Assembly: GCA_025980765.1 (NCBI GenBank)
Contig: JAICXB010000020.1
Span: 1-64,000 of the forward strand
Source: Terriglobales bacterium
GTDB lineage: Bacteria > Acidobacteriota > Terriglobia > Terriglobales > Acidobacteriaceae
Direction of reading: 5' to 3'
Length of the DNA stretch: 64,000 nucleotides
The notes beneath the pieces were generated by a model. It ran no database searches, had not been told where the DNA came from, and saw only the letters and a program-made list of their open reading frames with translations. Both the position numbers and the translations under genes were made by a program. Below are positions 1 through 9,721 of this stretch, piece by piece; the stretch's first letter is position 1; each line of letters begins with the position of its first letter.

Positions 1-192
1 CTCGACTGCGAAACGTAAGTCGGGCATTCTGGTGAAGGTCCATTCCGCCTCCCGGATTGCTTTGGTTCGCACCTTCAGCTTCTCCGCTCAGGCTCGAATG
101 GACTATTCACTTGTTGGGAACAACGTCCTGAAATCTCACACTTAGAGCCAGCGGCCGGGAACTGGTGGGCGGCAGTCGGGAGCCATTTGCAG
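1..192. other. Left edge, no supportable gene
   Basis: One forward frame is open from base 2 to a stop near 142 (about 46 codons). It could be the tail of a gene that starts outside the window, but the peptide is not recognisable. No tRNA fold or promoter was seen. Confidence 0.3.
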
Positions 193-1095
193 CTACTTCA
201 AGACCACTTTTGGCTGGAACAGCGTTCCTGCGATTCTTGTCGCTATGGCCAAGAGCTGCTCCTGGGTGGCGAAGATTTTTATTTGCTTTGCTGGAGAAAA
301 TTCCGGCAGATTTACGGCGCGTCCGTTGCTGATGAGCCCGGCGGTTTCGTGATTCACGGTTACTGATGGAAATTGCGGCAGGATTTTGCGTGGGTGAATT
401 GCCACCTGCTGCACAAGCTCGGCTAGATTTTGTACATTGTTGTCGGATTGGGTGCGCAATTCCTGCAGCGCCTCCAGTGTAACGGCCTGCTCCAAGGTGA
501 AGTCGCCGGAAGCGATTCGGCGCAATTGGGCTAGATGCGCGCCGGTTCCGAGCTTGATTCCGAGCTCGTGGGCTAACGCGCGGACGTAGGTTCCGGCGCT
601 TACCTGCGCGGTAAATTGCACTTGATCGCCGTCGATCGCCTGGACATCGAACCGCTCGACGCGCACCTTTACCGGCTTCAACTCCACTTCTTTGTTCTTT
701 CGCGCCAGTTTGTAAGCCGGGATTCCGGCCACTTTCTTCGCTGAAAAGCGCGGTGGAAGCTGTTCAATTTCGCCTAAAAAGCTGCTTGCGGCGCGCTTAA
801 TTGCGCTTAAATCCACGTTCACAGGCGCGGTTGGACCGGTAGGATCCCCTTCAGAATCATAGGTATCGGTGGCAAATCCGAGGCGAATTGTGCCTTCATA
901 GCTCTTCTCGGCCGCGCTAAAGAATTGCGCCAGGCGGGTAAATCTTCCGATAAGCAGCGGTAAAACGCCGGTTGCGGATGGATCCAGTGTGCCTAAATGC
1001 CCGATAGAGCGCTCACTGAGGATGCGGCGGGCGCGCGCAACCGCGTCATGCGAGGTGATGCCGGCGGGTTTGTCGACGACTAACAGCGCGTCCAT
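193..1095 (-). CDS. truB: tRNA pseudouridine(55) synthase TruB
   Basis: This cytoplasmic enzyme isomerises U55 to pseudouridine in the T-loop of tRNAs. The 300-residue product starts MDALLVVDKPAGITSHD, the usual TruB opening, and carries the catalytic motif GHLGTLDPSATGVLP around residues 32-46, with the nucleophilic Asp at about residue 38. The frame stays open upstream to 1161, but that extension (MKSPNREITKS...) is translation of an intergenic palindromic repeat, so the internal ATG at 1095 is the sensible start. The gene is divergent from the rhomboid gene, with the repeat lying between their starts. Family and length fit TruB well. Confidence 0.93.
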   Translation of the reverse strand: MDALLVVDKPAGITSHDAVARARRILSERSIGHLGTLDPSATGVLPLLIGRFTRLAQFFSAAEKSYEGTIRLGFATDTYDSEGDPTGPTAPVNVDLSAIKRAASSFLGEIEQLPPRFSAKKVAGIPAYKLARKNKEVELKPVKVRVERFDVQAIDGDQVQFTAQVSAGTYVRALAHELGIKLGTGAHLAQLRRIASGDFTLEQAVTLEALQELRTQSDNNVQNLAELVQQVAIHPRKILPQFPSVTVNHETAGLISNGRAVNLPEFSPAKQIKIFATQEQLLAIATRIAGTLFQPKVVLK

Positions 1096-1120
1096 GGAGA
1101 GTGATATAGAGTTTGATATC

Positions 1121-1204
1121 AGATTGCCAGATTTCGTGATTTCGCGATTTGGCGATTTCATGATTTGAAATCACCCGATCACCCGATCACGAAATCACCC
1201 GATC
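1121..1204. repeat. Family A intergenic repeat (ATCGGGTGATTTCGTGATT type), copy 1
   Basis: Tandem GATTTCGTGATT-like units on the left face CACCCGATCACCCGATC-like units on the right, forming an extended imperfect palindrome. It fills the gap between the divergent truB and rhomboid genes and creates false in-frame N-terminal extensions for both. Further copies lie at 1923-1999, 6296-6382, 15321-15406, 27942-28013 and 61606-61686. Confidence 0.8.
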
Positions 1205-1209
1205 CTTCC

Positions 1210-1920
1210 ATGATTCCCATTCGCGACGACACTCCGCGCTACTCGACGCCCTATGTCAATTACTTCCTGATCGCACTGAATGTGCTGGTTTTCCTGTTTG
1301 AGATATCGCTGGCTCCGCCTACGCGGCAGGCTTTTATCTTCCAATTTGGCGTAACTCCGGTGCGGGTGCTGGGTGCGCTGGGGATGGCGAGCGTGAATGT
1401 GCCGCATGCGTCGGCGGTTCCGCTGCTTACGTCGATGTTTCTGCACGCGTCGTGGCTGCATTTGATCGGCAACATGTGGGTGCTTTGGATCTTCGGCGAC
1501 AATATTGAAGATTATCTTGGCCACTTTCCTTATCTGATCTTTTATCTGGTCAGCGGATTTGCCGCGTCGGCGCTGCATATCCTGCTGAATTCGAGCTCGA
1601 ATGTGCCCAGCGTTGGCGCCAGCGGAGCCATTGCCGGCATCATGGGCGCGTATTTTCTGCTGTTTCCTTCCGCGCGCGTGCTCACGCTGGTGCCGTTGAT
1701 CATCTTCTTCACCTTCATTTGGCTGCCGGCGTGGATCGTTCTGGGCTACTGGTTCGTGCTGCAGTTCCTCAGCGGCGCAGCTACGGCGATCGCTTATTCG
1801 AACAGCACCAGCGGCGGCGGCATCGCGTTTTGGGCGCATGTAGGCGGATTTGTCGCGGGCCTGGTGATGATCAAACTCATGCCGCAGCGACTGAATCGGC
1901 GCGCAAGATACATGTACTAG
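1210..1920 (+). CDS. Rhomboid family intramembrane serine protease
   Basis: This 236-residue integral membrane protein should cleave transmembrane substrates within the bilayer. Visible rhomboid signatures are HxxxxHxxxN (H79, H84, N88 in LHASWLHLIGNMW), the catalytic serine in GASGAIAG (S138), and the catalytic histidine in AHVGGFVAG (H210). About six hydrophobic segments are present. The ATG at 1210 was chosen because the upstream in-frame stretch from 1165 is a family A repeat. The gene stands alone, divergent from truB and followed by another repeat. The substrate cannot be told from sequence. Confidence 0.92.
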   Translation: MIPIRDDTPRYSTPYVNYFLIALNVLVFLFEISLAPPTRQAFIFQFGVTPVRVLGALGMASVNVPHASAVPLLTSMFLHASWLHLIGNMWVLWIFGDNIEDYLGHFPYLIFYLVSGFAASALHILLNSSSNVPSVGASGAIAGIMGAYFLLFPSARVLTLVPLIIFFTFIWLPAWIVLGYWFVLQFLSGAATAIAYSNSTSGGGIAFWAHVGGFVAGLVMIKLMPQRLNRRARYMY

Positions 1921-1922
1921 AA

Positions 1923-1999
1923 GATCGGATGATTTCGTGATCGGGTGATCAGATGATTTCAAATCACAGAATCGCGAAATCGTAAAATAACGAAATCTC
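1923..1999. repeat. Family A intergenic repeat, copy 2
   Basis: Alternating ATCGGGTGATC / GATTTCGTGATC units and their reverse complements lie directly after the rhomboid stop codon. They have the same sequence family and palindromic layout as the copy at 1121-1204. Confidence 0.75.
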
Positions 2000-2205
2000 T
2001 GGTGTTCGGAATCGCACAATGGGTTTCGGTTCTGAGCAGGCTTGCGTAAGAAATTCCTCATTAACGACCCTTAACTCCCTGCAAACAAAGCTGCCTGAGC
2101 GTGTTTCGCACGGAAATTGGCTTGCACTCGCCATGTAGTTACTTCCGAGGATTCGTTCAACTTTCCGACAGCGCTATTCAAAGGGCAACAAGCCGGAGCG
2201 AATGG

Positions 2206-2236
2206 AACCTGAAACCCGAAACCTGAAACTCGAAAC
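2206..2236. repeat. Family C repeat (GAAACCTGAAACTCGAAAC type)
   Basis: A short run of AACCTGAAACCCGAAACCTGAAAC-like units lies just upstream of the ADOP permease ribosome binding site. The same units recur inside the larger repeat at 44748-44826. The rest of the 1921-2257 gap contains nothing else recognisable. Confidence 0.6.
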
Positions 2237-2257
2237 GGCATTTCTCAGGAGCGTGGA

Positions 2258-4759
2258 ATGGACAAGCTGGTTCAGGATTTGCGGGTTGCCCTGCGGCAAC
2301 TTGGGCGTACTCCCGCGTTTGCGGCGATCGTGGTGCTGACGCTGGCGCTGGGAATTGGCGCGAATACCGCGATTTTCAGCGTGATGAATACCGTGATGCT
2401 GCGCTCGCTGCCGGTTCACGATGCGGGTCGGCTGGTATATCTGCACTACAGCAACCAGCCCCGACTCTCCTCCCAGACCGGTTACGACGACACTTCGCTG
2501 CCGGAAAATGCGTTCGAAGCGCTGCGCAAGGAGCATCAGGTCTTCTCCGACCTGATGGCGTTTGTGCCCGCGGAGGGCGGACCCGGCAAAACTGGCATTC
2601 GCTATGGCAACGATCTGCAGCAAGCGGAAGCAGACATGGTCAGCGGAAACTTCTTTTCCGGGCTGGGCGTACCCGCGGTGCTGGGGCGCACATTCACTGC
2701 CGAGGATGAGAGTAAGCACACGCAAAATGCAGTCCTGAGCTACTCGTACTGGAAGTCCCGGTTCCATAATGATCCCGAGATTCTCGGCCAGACGCTCTAC
2801 ATAAAAGGTATTCCGTTCACAATCATTGGGGTTGCGGCGCCCGGTTTTAATGGTCTGGAACGCCGAATCACCACTTCTGTGTGGGTTCCGCTACAGGCTC
2901 GCGACGATTTCAAGCCGTGGGGCAACTCCATTCAAGATCCGGAAAGGCTTTACGCCAGTCCTACATGGTTCTGTCTGATGATGATTGGGCGTTTGCAGCC
3001 GGGCGTCACCCAGAAGCAGGCGATCTCCGAAATTGATCCAGTCTTCCAGAACACGGTGTATTCGGCCATCGGCGCGCCCGGCAAAGATGAACCAAAGACT
3101 GGGTTATATCTCACCCCCGCGCGCGGAATTGAAGGCTACAACAGCGATTACAAGCAGCCTTTGTACGTCTTAATGGCGATGGTGGCCCTCGTTCTCATAA
3201 TTGCCTGCAGCAATGTGGCGATGCTTTTGGTCGCGCGCAACTCCAGCCGCGAGCGTGAATTCAGCGTGCGTATCGCTTTGGGCGGCAGCCGCGGGCGCAT
3301 CTTCCGTCAACTGCTGACGGAAAGTCTGCTGTTGGTGACTGCGGGAGCGCTTCTGGGATGGCTCTTCGCCATCTGGTCGACGCGCGCGCTGGCCTCGTGG
3401 TCGCAGATGGAGGCGAGTCTCGCCCCGGATCGCATGGTTCTGTTCTTCACTTTGGGAATTTCGATCGTTTCAGGGATATTCTTCGGCCTTGCTCCTCTGC
3501 GCGCCGCGACGAATGTTCCCGTGGGAATGGTGAAGAGCGCCGCATTCAGCGCGCAGCAAGACCGCAGCAAGGCCCGCACCAGCAAGGGTGTTGTGTCGCT
3601 CCAGATATCGCTTTGTCTGGTTCTGCTGGTCACCGCCGGCCTGCTGATTCGCACTTTAGGCAATCTCAGTCGAGCCAATTTGGGATTCCGCGCCTCAGGA
3701 TTACTGGTATTCGGCGTCAATTTGCCATCGAATATCACCACCACGCCTGCAGGCATTCATTTCTACGATTCCATTCTGCAACGGATGCGAGCTCTGCCCG
3801 ATGTGGAGTCGGCGACGGTGATGGTCAATCGCATTGGCGCAGGTTGGAGCAACAACACCGCAGTGGCAGTGGACGGCAAGAACCCACTGGGCAGCGGCAA
3901 GTTTGCGCCGATCCGCTGGAACATCGTCGGCTCCGATTTTCTTCGTGTTCTCGGTGTGACTCCCGTTCTGGGACGCGACTTCACAGATAGCGATACGGCA
4001 ACTGCGCCTAAGGTCGCGATCGTGAATCAGACCTTTGTAGACCGCTATTTGGCGCATCAGAATCCTATCGGGCACATCATTGCATTGGGGGAATATCAGG
4101 ATAAGTACAGCGACCCGTTCACCATTGTCGGCGTTGTGTCCTCCGAGATGCGCTACACCTCGGTGCGCGAGAAGCCGCGGCCGCTGGCTTATGTACCCTA
4201 CGCGCAGCTTCCAGAGATCGGAGACATGAACGTCGAGCTGCGCACGCGGGGAAATCCAATGGCGGCGGTCGACGAAGTCCGCCGCGTCATGCGCGATATC
4301 AATCCCGATCTGCCCCTGCTCGAGCCCACAACCCAGATGGAGCAACTGCAGGAATCGTACTCAGACGAGCGATTGTTCTCGCGCCTGGCCAGCTTTTTCG
4401 GAGCTCTGGCCGCGCTGCTCGTCGCTACCGGACTCTATGGAACGCTGGCATACCGCGTAAGCCGCCGCACCGCGGAGATTGGAGTACGAATGGCGCTGGG
4501 AGCGCAACGCAGCGGAGTGCTATGGATGATCCTGCGCGAGAGCCTGATCGTGGCAGCCATCGGCATCGCCGTGGGACTTCCTTTGGCATTCGCCAGCTCG
4601 CGGCTGATGAAATCGATGCTGTTTGGACTCAGCCCGGCAGATCCGCTGACGTTCTTGGCAGCGCTGGTGGGAGTCGCAGCCGTGGCACTGATCTCGGCCT
4701 TCCTGCCCGCGCGCCGGGCGTCGTCGGTGGAACCTATGGTGGCTCTGCGGTATGAATGA
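2258..4759 (+). CDS. ADOP-type ABC transporter permease (MacB/FtsX-like)
   Basis: This 833-residue permease has the duplicated architecture of the Acidobacterial Duplicated Orphan Permease family. An N-terminal membrane helix (about residues 20-42, LTLALGIGANTAIFSV) is followed by a MacB-like periplasmic core (about 50-240), an FtsX segment (about 290-400), a second helix and periplasmic core (about 440-650), and a C-terminal FtsX segment (about 710-825, with GxRMALGAQ and PARRASSVEPMVALRYE). No ATPase gene is adjacent, as is usual for this family. The start has a good AGGAG ribosome site. The substrate is unknown; lipoproteins, peptides or antimicrobial compounds are handled by MacB/Lol relatives. 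Confidence 0.9.
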   Translation: MDKLVQDLRVALRQLGRTPAFAAIVVLTLALGIGANTAIFSVMNTVMLRSLPVHDAGRLVYLHYSNQPRLSSQTGYDDTSLPENAFEALRKEHQVFSDLMAFVPAEGGPGKTGIRYGNDLQQAEADMVSGNFFSGLGVPAVLGRTFTAEDESKHTQNAVLSYSYWKSRFHNDPEILGQTLYIKGIPFTIIGVAAPGFNGLERRITTSVWVPLQARDDFKPWGNSIQDPERLYASPTWFCLMMIGRLQPGVTQKQAISEIDPVFQNTVYSAIGAPGKDEPKTGLYLTPARGIEGYNSDYKQPLYVLMAMVALVLIIACSNVAMLLVARNSSREREFSVRIALGGSRGRIFRQLLTESLLLVTAGALLGWLFAIWSTRALASWSQMEASLAPDRMVLFFTLGISIVSGIFFGLAPLRAATNVPVGMVKSAAFSAQQDRSKARTSKGVVSLQISLCLVLLVTAGLLIRTLGNLSRANLGFRASGLLVFGVNLPSNITTTPAGIHFYDSILQRMRALPDVESATVMVNRIGAGWSNNTAVAVDGKNPLGSGKFAPIRWNIVGSDFLRVLGVTPVLGRDFTDSDTATAPKVAIVNQTFVDRYLAHQNPIGHIIALGEYQDKYSDPFTIVGVVSSEMRYTSVREKPRPLAYVPYAQLPEIGDMNVELRTRGNPMAAVDEVRRVMRDINPDLPLLEPTTQMEQLQESYSDERLFSRLASFFGALAALLVATGLYGTLAYRVSRRTAEIGVRMALGAQRSGVLWMILRESLIVAAIGIAVGLPLAFASSRLMKSMLFGLSPADPLTFLAALVGVAAVALISAFLPARRASSVEPMVALRYE

Positions 4760-4828
4760 ATGAGATCGCGTGATTTTAGTGACCTTCCGCGCTCGATCTG
4801 ACGATTTGTCTTCTTGAAAAACCGACCG

Positions 4829-4847
4829 TGCACTACAATGTAGTGCA
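4829..4847. promoter_or_regulatory. Palindromic operator overlapping toxin-antitoxin start
   Basis: TGCACTAC-AAT-GTAGTGCA is a perfect 8-bp inverted repeat whose last base is the A of the antitoxin ATG. A TACAAT -10-like box (4834-4839) lies inside it, about 7 bp before the ATG, and no Shine-Dalgarno sequence is visible. The arrangement suggests autoregulation by the ribbon-helix-helix antitoxin and a leaderless transcript. Confidence 0.65.
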
Positions 4848-5122
4848 TGAAGACCGAAGTTTATAGCTGGCGCATAGCCCCGGAGGTCAAGTCCGACTTG
4901 GAACGAGAGGCCCGCCTGCGCGGAGTCTCGGTTTCCGCGATCCTCGACAGGGCAGTTCGAGATTGGCTGAATAAGAGTGGCTCCCTTGATGGCGAAGAGG
5001 AGCAGGCGAGGATCCATGCCGCCGCCGCAAAGTGCTTTGGGGCCCTCGCGGGTAGTCCTTCCCGCTCTGAAAATGTGCGAAAGTTGGTGCGGGAGCGGCT
5101 GGCGAAACGATATGGCCGCTAG
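4847..5122 (+). CDS. Ribbon-helix-helix antitoxin (VapB-like)
   Basis: This is a 91-residue DNA-binding antitoxin. The N-terminal 45 residues have the beta-strand plus two-helix pattern of RHH/CopG proteins (VYSWRIAPEVKSDLEREARLRGVSVSAILDRAV). The C-terminal half is charged and would bind the toxin. Its stop codon overlaps the PIN gene start by 11 nt, the normal translational coupling of type II systems. A perfect palindrome ends on its start codon (4829-4847). It is expected to neutralise the downstream toxin and repress its own promoter. Confidence 0.8.
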   Translation: MKTEVYSWRIAPEVKSDLEREARLRGVSVSAILDRAVRDWLNKSGSLDGEEEQARIHAAAAKCFGALAGSPSRSENVRKLVRERLAKRYGR

Positions 5123-5534
5123 CGCGCTGATTGATACCGGCGCAATTCTCGCAATGCTGGAGCAAAAGGATCGTTGGCATGAGGCATGCGTCGAAACATT
5201 CCAGCAGCTTCGGGTTCCGTTGCTAACCTCTGAAGCTGTCCTAACCGAATTATTCCACTTGCTCGGCAATAACCGGCGCGGAATAGAAGCGGCTTGGGAC
5301 TTCATTCACTCGGGTGCGGTTGCCTTGGGAACGATCGAGCACGCAGAACTCGGTCATGTGCATGCATTAATGTCCCGTTACTGGGATAGACCAATGGATT
5401 TTGCTGACGCTACTCTCGTTTATCTGGCGAAGCGAGAGTCTCTTTCAACGATTTTCACCGTGGATCAGGCTGATTTCGCGACTTACCGGATCGAAGGCAA
5501 GCTGGGCTTTCACGTAATCCCTTTGCATCCATAA
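5112..5534 (+). CDS. PIN-domain ribonuclease toxin (VapC-like)
   Basis: This 140-residue PIN-domain endoribonuclease is the likely toxin of the pair. Acidic catalytic positions are visible in ALIDTGAILAML (first Asp), SEAVLTELFHLL (Glu), PMDFADATLVYLA (Asp pair) and IFTVDQADFATY (last Asp). The ATG at 5112 lies inside the antitoxin reading frame, 11 nt before its stop; this start gives a normal PIN length. The open frame reaches further upstream, but only as a shadow of the antitoxin gene. The RNA target is unknown. Confidence 0.85.
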   Translation: MAASALIDTGAILAMLEQKDRWHEACVETFQQLRVPLLTSEAVLTELFHLLGNNRRGIEAAWDFIHSGAVALGTIEHAELGHVHALMSRYWDRPMDFADATLVYLAKRESLSTIFTVDQADFATYRIEGKLGFHVIPLHP

Positions 5535-5539
5535 TAGTC

Positions 5540-5557
5540 AGAACTCTTCAGAGTTCT
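5540..5557. terminator. Hairpin between convergent toxin and SDR genes
   Basis: AGAACTCT-TC-AGAGTTCT forms a perfect 8-bp stem with a 2-nt loop in the gap between the convergent genes. There is no T-tract, so intrinsic termination is uncertain. Confidence 0.35.
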
Positions 5558-5577
5558 CGGTGCAATTTGCCCCCGCG

Positions 5578-6294
5578 CTAGAGAGTGCCTGTAGCCGGAC
5601 CGATCCGAATCTCATCGACTGATGTGCCCCGAGGCATGCTCAACGCCAGCATGACTGCGCGTGCCACATCTTCTGCCGATATCATTTTTTCGCGCGGCGC
5701 TTCCGGCCAGAACTGGTTCCAGATCTCCGTGTCGACTGCGCCGGGAATCAATGCCAGCACGCGGATTCCCTTTTCGCGCAGTTCTTCACGCAGCGTATTC
5801 GTGAATGCCAGGGCTCCGGCCTTCGCCGCGCAATAGGCAGACATGCCGGCAAACACCTGCGTCGCGGCTACTGAGAGATTGTTGACGATCACCGCTCCGG
5901 CGCCCATCAGCGGAATCGCAGCGCGCGTGCAAAGAAAAGTTCCCGTCAGATTGGTGTCGACAACTCTGCGAAATTCCTCTGCCGAGAGCCGATCGACACT
6001 GGCCAGCGCGTGTGCCGTTCCGGCGTTATTGATCAGATAATCCAGCTTTCCAAACCGGTTCTTAATAGACGAGAAGAGGTTCTTGACTTCGCTCTCGCTG
6101 CCGACGTCGGATCGCTGTGCCTCGAGCGCAAATCCCTCGCTTCGGAATTGAGCGACCGCTCTCTCCAGCGTCTGCGGATCGCGTCCGGTGATGGTGACCG
6201 CGCATCCTACGGCAGCGAGTTGGCGGGCAATCGCCACACCGATGCCACGACTACCGCCGGTAACAACTGCAATTTTCCCTGCGAGTTGCTGCAT
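5578..6294 (-). CDS. Short-chain dehydrogenase/reductase (SDR)
   Basis: This 238-residue classical SDR is an NAD(P)-dependent oxidoreductase of unknown substrate. It shows the cofactor motif TGGSRGIG near residues 11-18, the NNAG motif, and the active-site YxxxK (SAYCAAKAGALAF). The start is taken at the ATG ending at 6294 (MQQLAGKIAVVTGG); the upstream in-frame residues are translation of a family A repeat. The gene converges on the toxin-antitoxin pair and has no operon partner. Confidence 0.88.
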   Translation of the reverse strand: MQQLAGKIAVVTGGSRGIGVAIARQLAAVGCAVTITGRDPQTLERAVAQFRSEGFALEAQRSDVGSESEVKNLFSSIKNRFGKLDYLINNAGTAHALASVDRLSAEEFRRVVDTNLTGTFLCTRAAIPLMGAGAVIVNNLSVAATQVFAGMSAYCAAKAGALAFTNTLREELREKGIRVLALIPGAVDTEIWNQFWPEAPREKMISAEDVARAVMLALSMPRGTSVDEIRIGPATGTL

Positions 6295-6295
6295 T

Positions 6296-6382
6296 TTAGA
6301 AATCGGGCGATCGAACCGTCGGGTCTTCGGGCGATTTGATTTCACTTCACCCGATGACCCGATGGCCCGATCACCCGATCTG
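6296..6382. repeat. Family A intergenic repeat, copy 3
   Basis: ATCGGGCGATCGAACCGTCGGG-like units on the left face CACCCGATGACCCGATGGCC-like units on the right, forming an imperfect palindrome directly upstream of the SDR gene. Confidence 0.75.
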
Positions 6383-6409
6383 GTAACTCTCGTGAACCCT
6401 GGGATCAGT

Positions 6410-6970
6410 CTATTGCCCGCTCTTCATCCGCCGTCTTTGACAACTGGTCACCACCGCGGTTGGATCGAGGGCTTCGGAATCCTTCTGCATCTCGACGACT
6501 TTTCCATCCTTATCGATCAGGTAGGTAACCCGCCGAGCGGCTTTGTACTTGGGCTCGTAGACCCCGTACTCCTTCGTGACCGCGCCTCCCATGTCGCTCA
6601 ACAGCGGGAAGGTCACGTTAATTTGTTGCGCCCAGGCTTTGTTGGCGAAAGGACTGTCCATGCTCACACCCAGAACCTGGGTGTCTGCGTCTTCCAGCGT
6701 TTTCAACTGCTGCTGGAAGGCCTGCATCTCCTTCGCTCAACCCCCAGTAAAGGCAAAAACGTAAAAGGCAAGCACGACATTCTTCTTGCCGCGAAAATCG
6801 GAAAGCTTCACCTGCTTCCCATTTTGGTCTGTGAGGGTGAAGTCGGGCGCGGTGGAGCCCACCTTGATAGTCGGCTCAGGAGCCGAACTCTGGTCCTTCG
6901 TGCCGGCAAACGCCGCCGATGTCAACAGGACTGCGCTCGCTAAAATCGAAGACAATAACGTTTTTCTCAT
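6410..6970 (-). CDS. Periplasmic peroxiredoxin, probable selenoprotein (Sec78)
   Basis: This AhpC/TSA-type peroxiredoxin should reduce peroxides outside the cytoplasm. A signal peptide (residues 1-22, ending AAFAG) precedes the thioredoxin-like fold: [15 protein letters not shown], then FYVFAFTGG, an in-frame TGA at 6739-6737, then [11 protein letters not shown]. Relatives carry cysteine (FTGGC.KEM) exactly where the TGA stands, which is the peroxidatic residue. Reading frame and homology continue unbroken for 108 more codons to TAA at 6410. With TGA read as selenocysteine the product has 186 residues. A stem-loop at 6691-6719 fits a bacterial SECIS. The start at 6970 follows GAGG and gives a clean signal peptide. 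The alternatives are a nonsense mutation or a sequencing error. Confidence 0.85.
6691..6719 (-). promoter_or_regulatory. Candidate bacterial SECIS element of the peroxiredoxin
   Basis: On the mRNA, CTTCCAGC pairs perfectly with GCTGGAAG (8 bp) around a 13-nt loop, AGCAGTTGAAAAC, with G at loop position 2. The stem begins 17 nt and the loop 25 nt after the in-frame UGA. This placement agrees with the usual SelB-binding hairpin. Confidence 0.65.
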
Positions 6971-7084
6971 CAGTTCCTCATTGGCGTAAAGAGAGTATGC
7001 GCGCCGGCCCGGTGCGTCAACCAATTCTTTGATCTTCGCCCTTGCAGGCTCGCGGTAAACTCAGTACGTTCAGGGTCTCACAGA

Positions 7085-7782
7085 ATGCTTCCAACCAAGC
7101 CGCCGGCAAAGGTGAAAAGCCGCTTGTCCGCTGAAAACAGGGGACAGGAGGGTGCCATTCCAGCCACGAACGGGAACAACCGCTCTACGGACAAATACCA
7201 GCGCATTCTGGACGCCGCCATCGCCGTCATTGCCGAAAAGGGATTTCACAACAGCCGGGTTGCGGAAATCGCCGAGCGCGCCGACGTGGCCAGCGGGACC
7301 GTCTATCTTTATTTTAAGTCGAAAGAACAAATATTGATGGCTGCGCTGGACGGCGCGTTTCAATCGTTTTTCCGCCGCGCCCAAAACGAGATTGCAGGAT
7401 CTCCTGACGCTGCCGAGCGCCTACGCATTCTTGCCCGCCTGCACCTGGAGGCCCTCGGCCGCAACCGCAGCATCGCCGTCGTGCTGCAGACCGAACTGCG
7501 ACAAAGCGCGAAATTCCTCGCGCAATTCTCGCAGCAGGAGATGAAGGCGTACTTCAACCTCATTCGGGAGATCATTCGCGAAGGCCAGCGAACCGGCAGC
7601 ATTCGTCAGGATGTCTCTGACAAAATTGCCGCCTCCTGTTTCTTCGGCGCGCTGGACGAGTTGGTCACCGCATGGGTATTAAGCGCGCGCGACTACGATC
7701 TGGCTGCAGCCGCCGATGAGGTCGTCAATCTGCTCCTGGCCGGAATGTCTTCGGCAAAGAAATCGGGAATGGAGGCGCGCTC

Positions 7783-7786
<4 letters not shown>
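7085..7786 (+). CDS. TetR family transcriptional regulator (FadR-like)
   Basis: This 233-residue regulator has a TetR helix-turn-helix at about residues 38-85 (QRILDAAIAVIAEKGFHNSRVAEIAERADVASGTVYLYFKSKEQIL) and an all-helical ligand domain. It lies immediately upstream of, and overlaps by a CTGA junction, an acyl-CoA ligase gene. It is therefore likely a fatty-acid or acyl-CoA responsive repressor of that operon. The first about 35 residues are charged and poorly conserved, so the true start may be internal. Confidence 0.85.
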
Positions 7787-9567
<1,781 letters not shown>

Positions 9568-9597
9568 AACAACATCAACGACAACACCAACAGCTTT

Positions 9598-9674
9598 ACC
9601 ACGGATGCCCACGGATCACACCGATAATTCTCAGGGAATCCGTGGCATCCGTGCTCATCCGTGAATCCGTGGTT
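9598..9674. repeat. Family B inverted repeat (ACCACGGAT ... ATCCGTGGTT)
   Basis: ACCACGGATGCCCACGGAT-like arm and its reverse complement ATCCGTG...ATCCGTGGTT flank a short spacer between the acyl-CoA ligase and thiG genes. Related elements are at 15655-15736, 44699-44860, 52073-52159, 61560-61710 and 63142-63297. Confidence 0.75.
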
Positions 9675-9709
9675 AGCTGTTGACTTTGTTTCGCAGCGTC
9701 GCAGGCGAT

Positions 9710-9715
9710 TAGAAT
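9710..9715 (+). promoter_or_regulatory. -10 box of thiG, probably leaderless
   Basis: TAGAAT ends 6 bp before the thiG ATG at 9722, and no Shine-Dalgarno sequence precedes the ATG. A transcript starting at or next to the ATG is therefore likely. No clear -35 box was found, and no TPP riboswitch motif lies in the 155-nt gap. Confidence 0.4.
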
Positions 9716-9721
9716 CTTTCC

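Noticed and set aside
1195-2061. Long minus-strand open frame of 288 codons
   Set aside because: It is the antisense shadow of the rhomboid gene, with no ribosome site and a composition unlike a protein (Arg/Gln/His-rich).
6737-6739. Peroxiredoxin read as two separate truncated genes
   Set aside because: Both halves are in one frame, share one domain and meet at a TGA exactly on the catalytic cysteine; a selenocysteine reading explains all of this.
9568-9721. TPP riboswitch upstream of thiG
   Set aside because: No CTGAGA-type thi-box was found; the gap is mostly a family B inverted repeat and the start looks leaderless.
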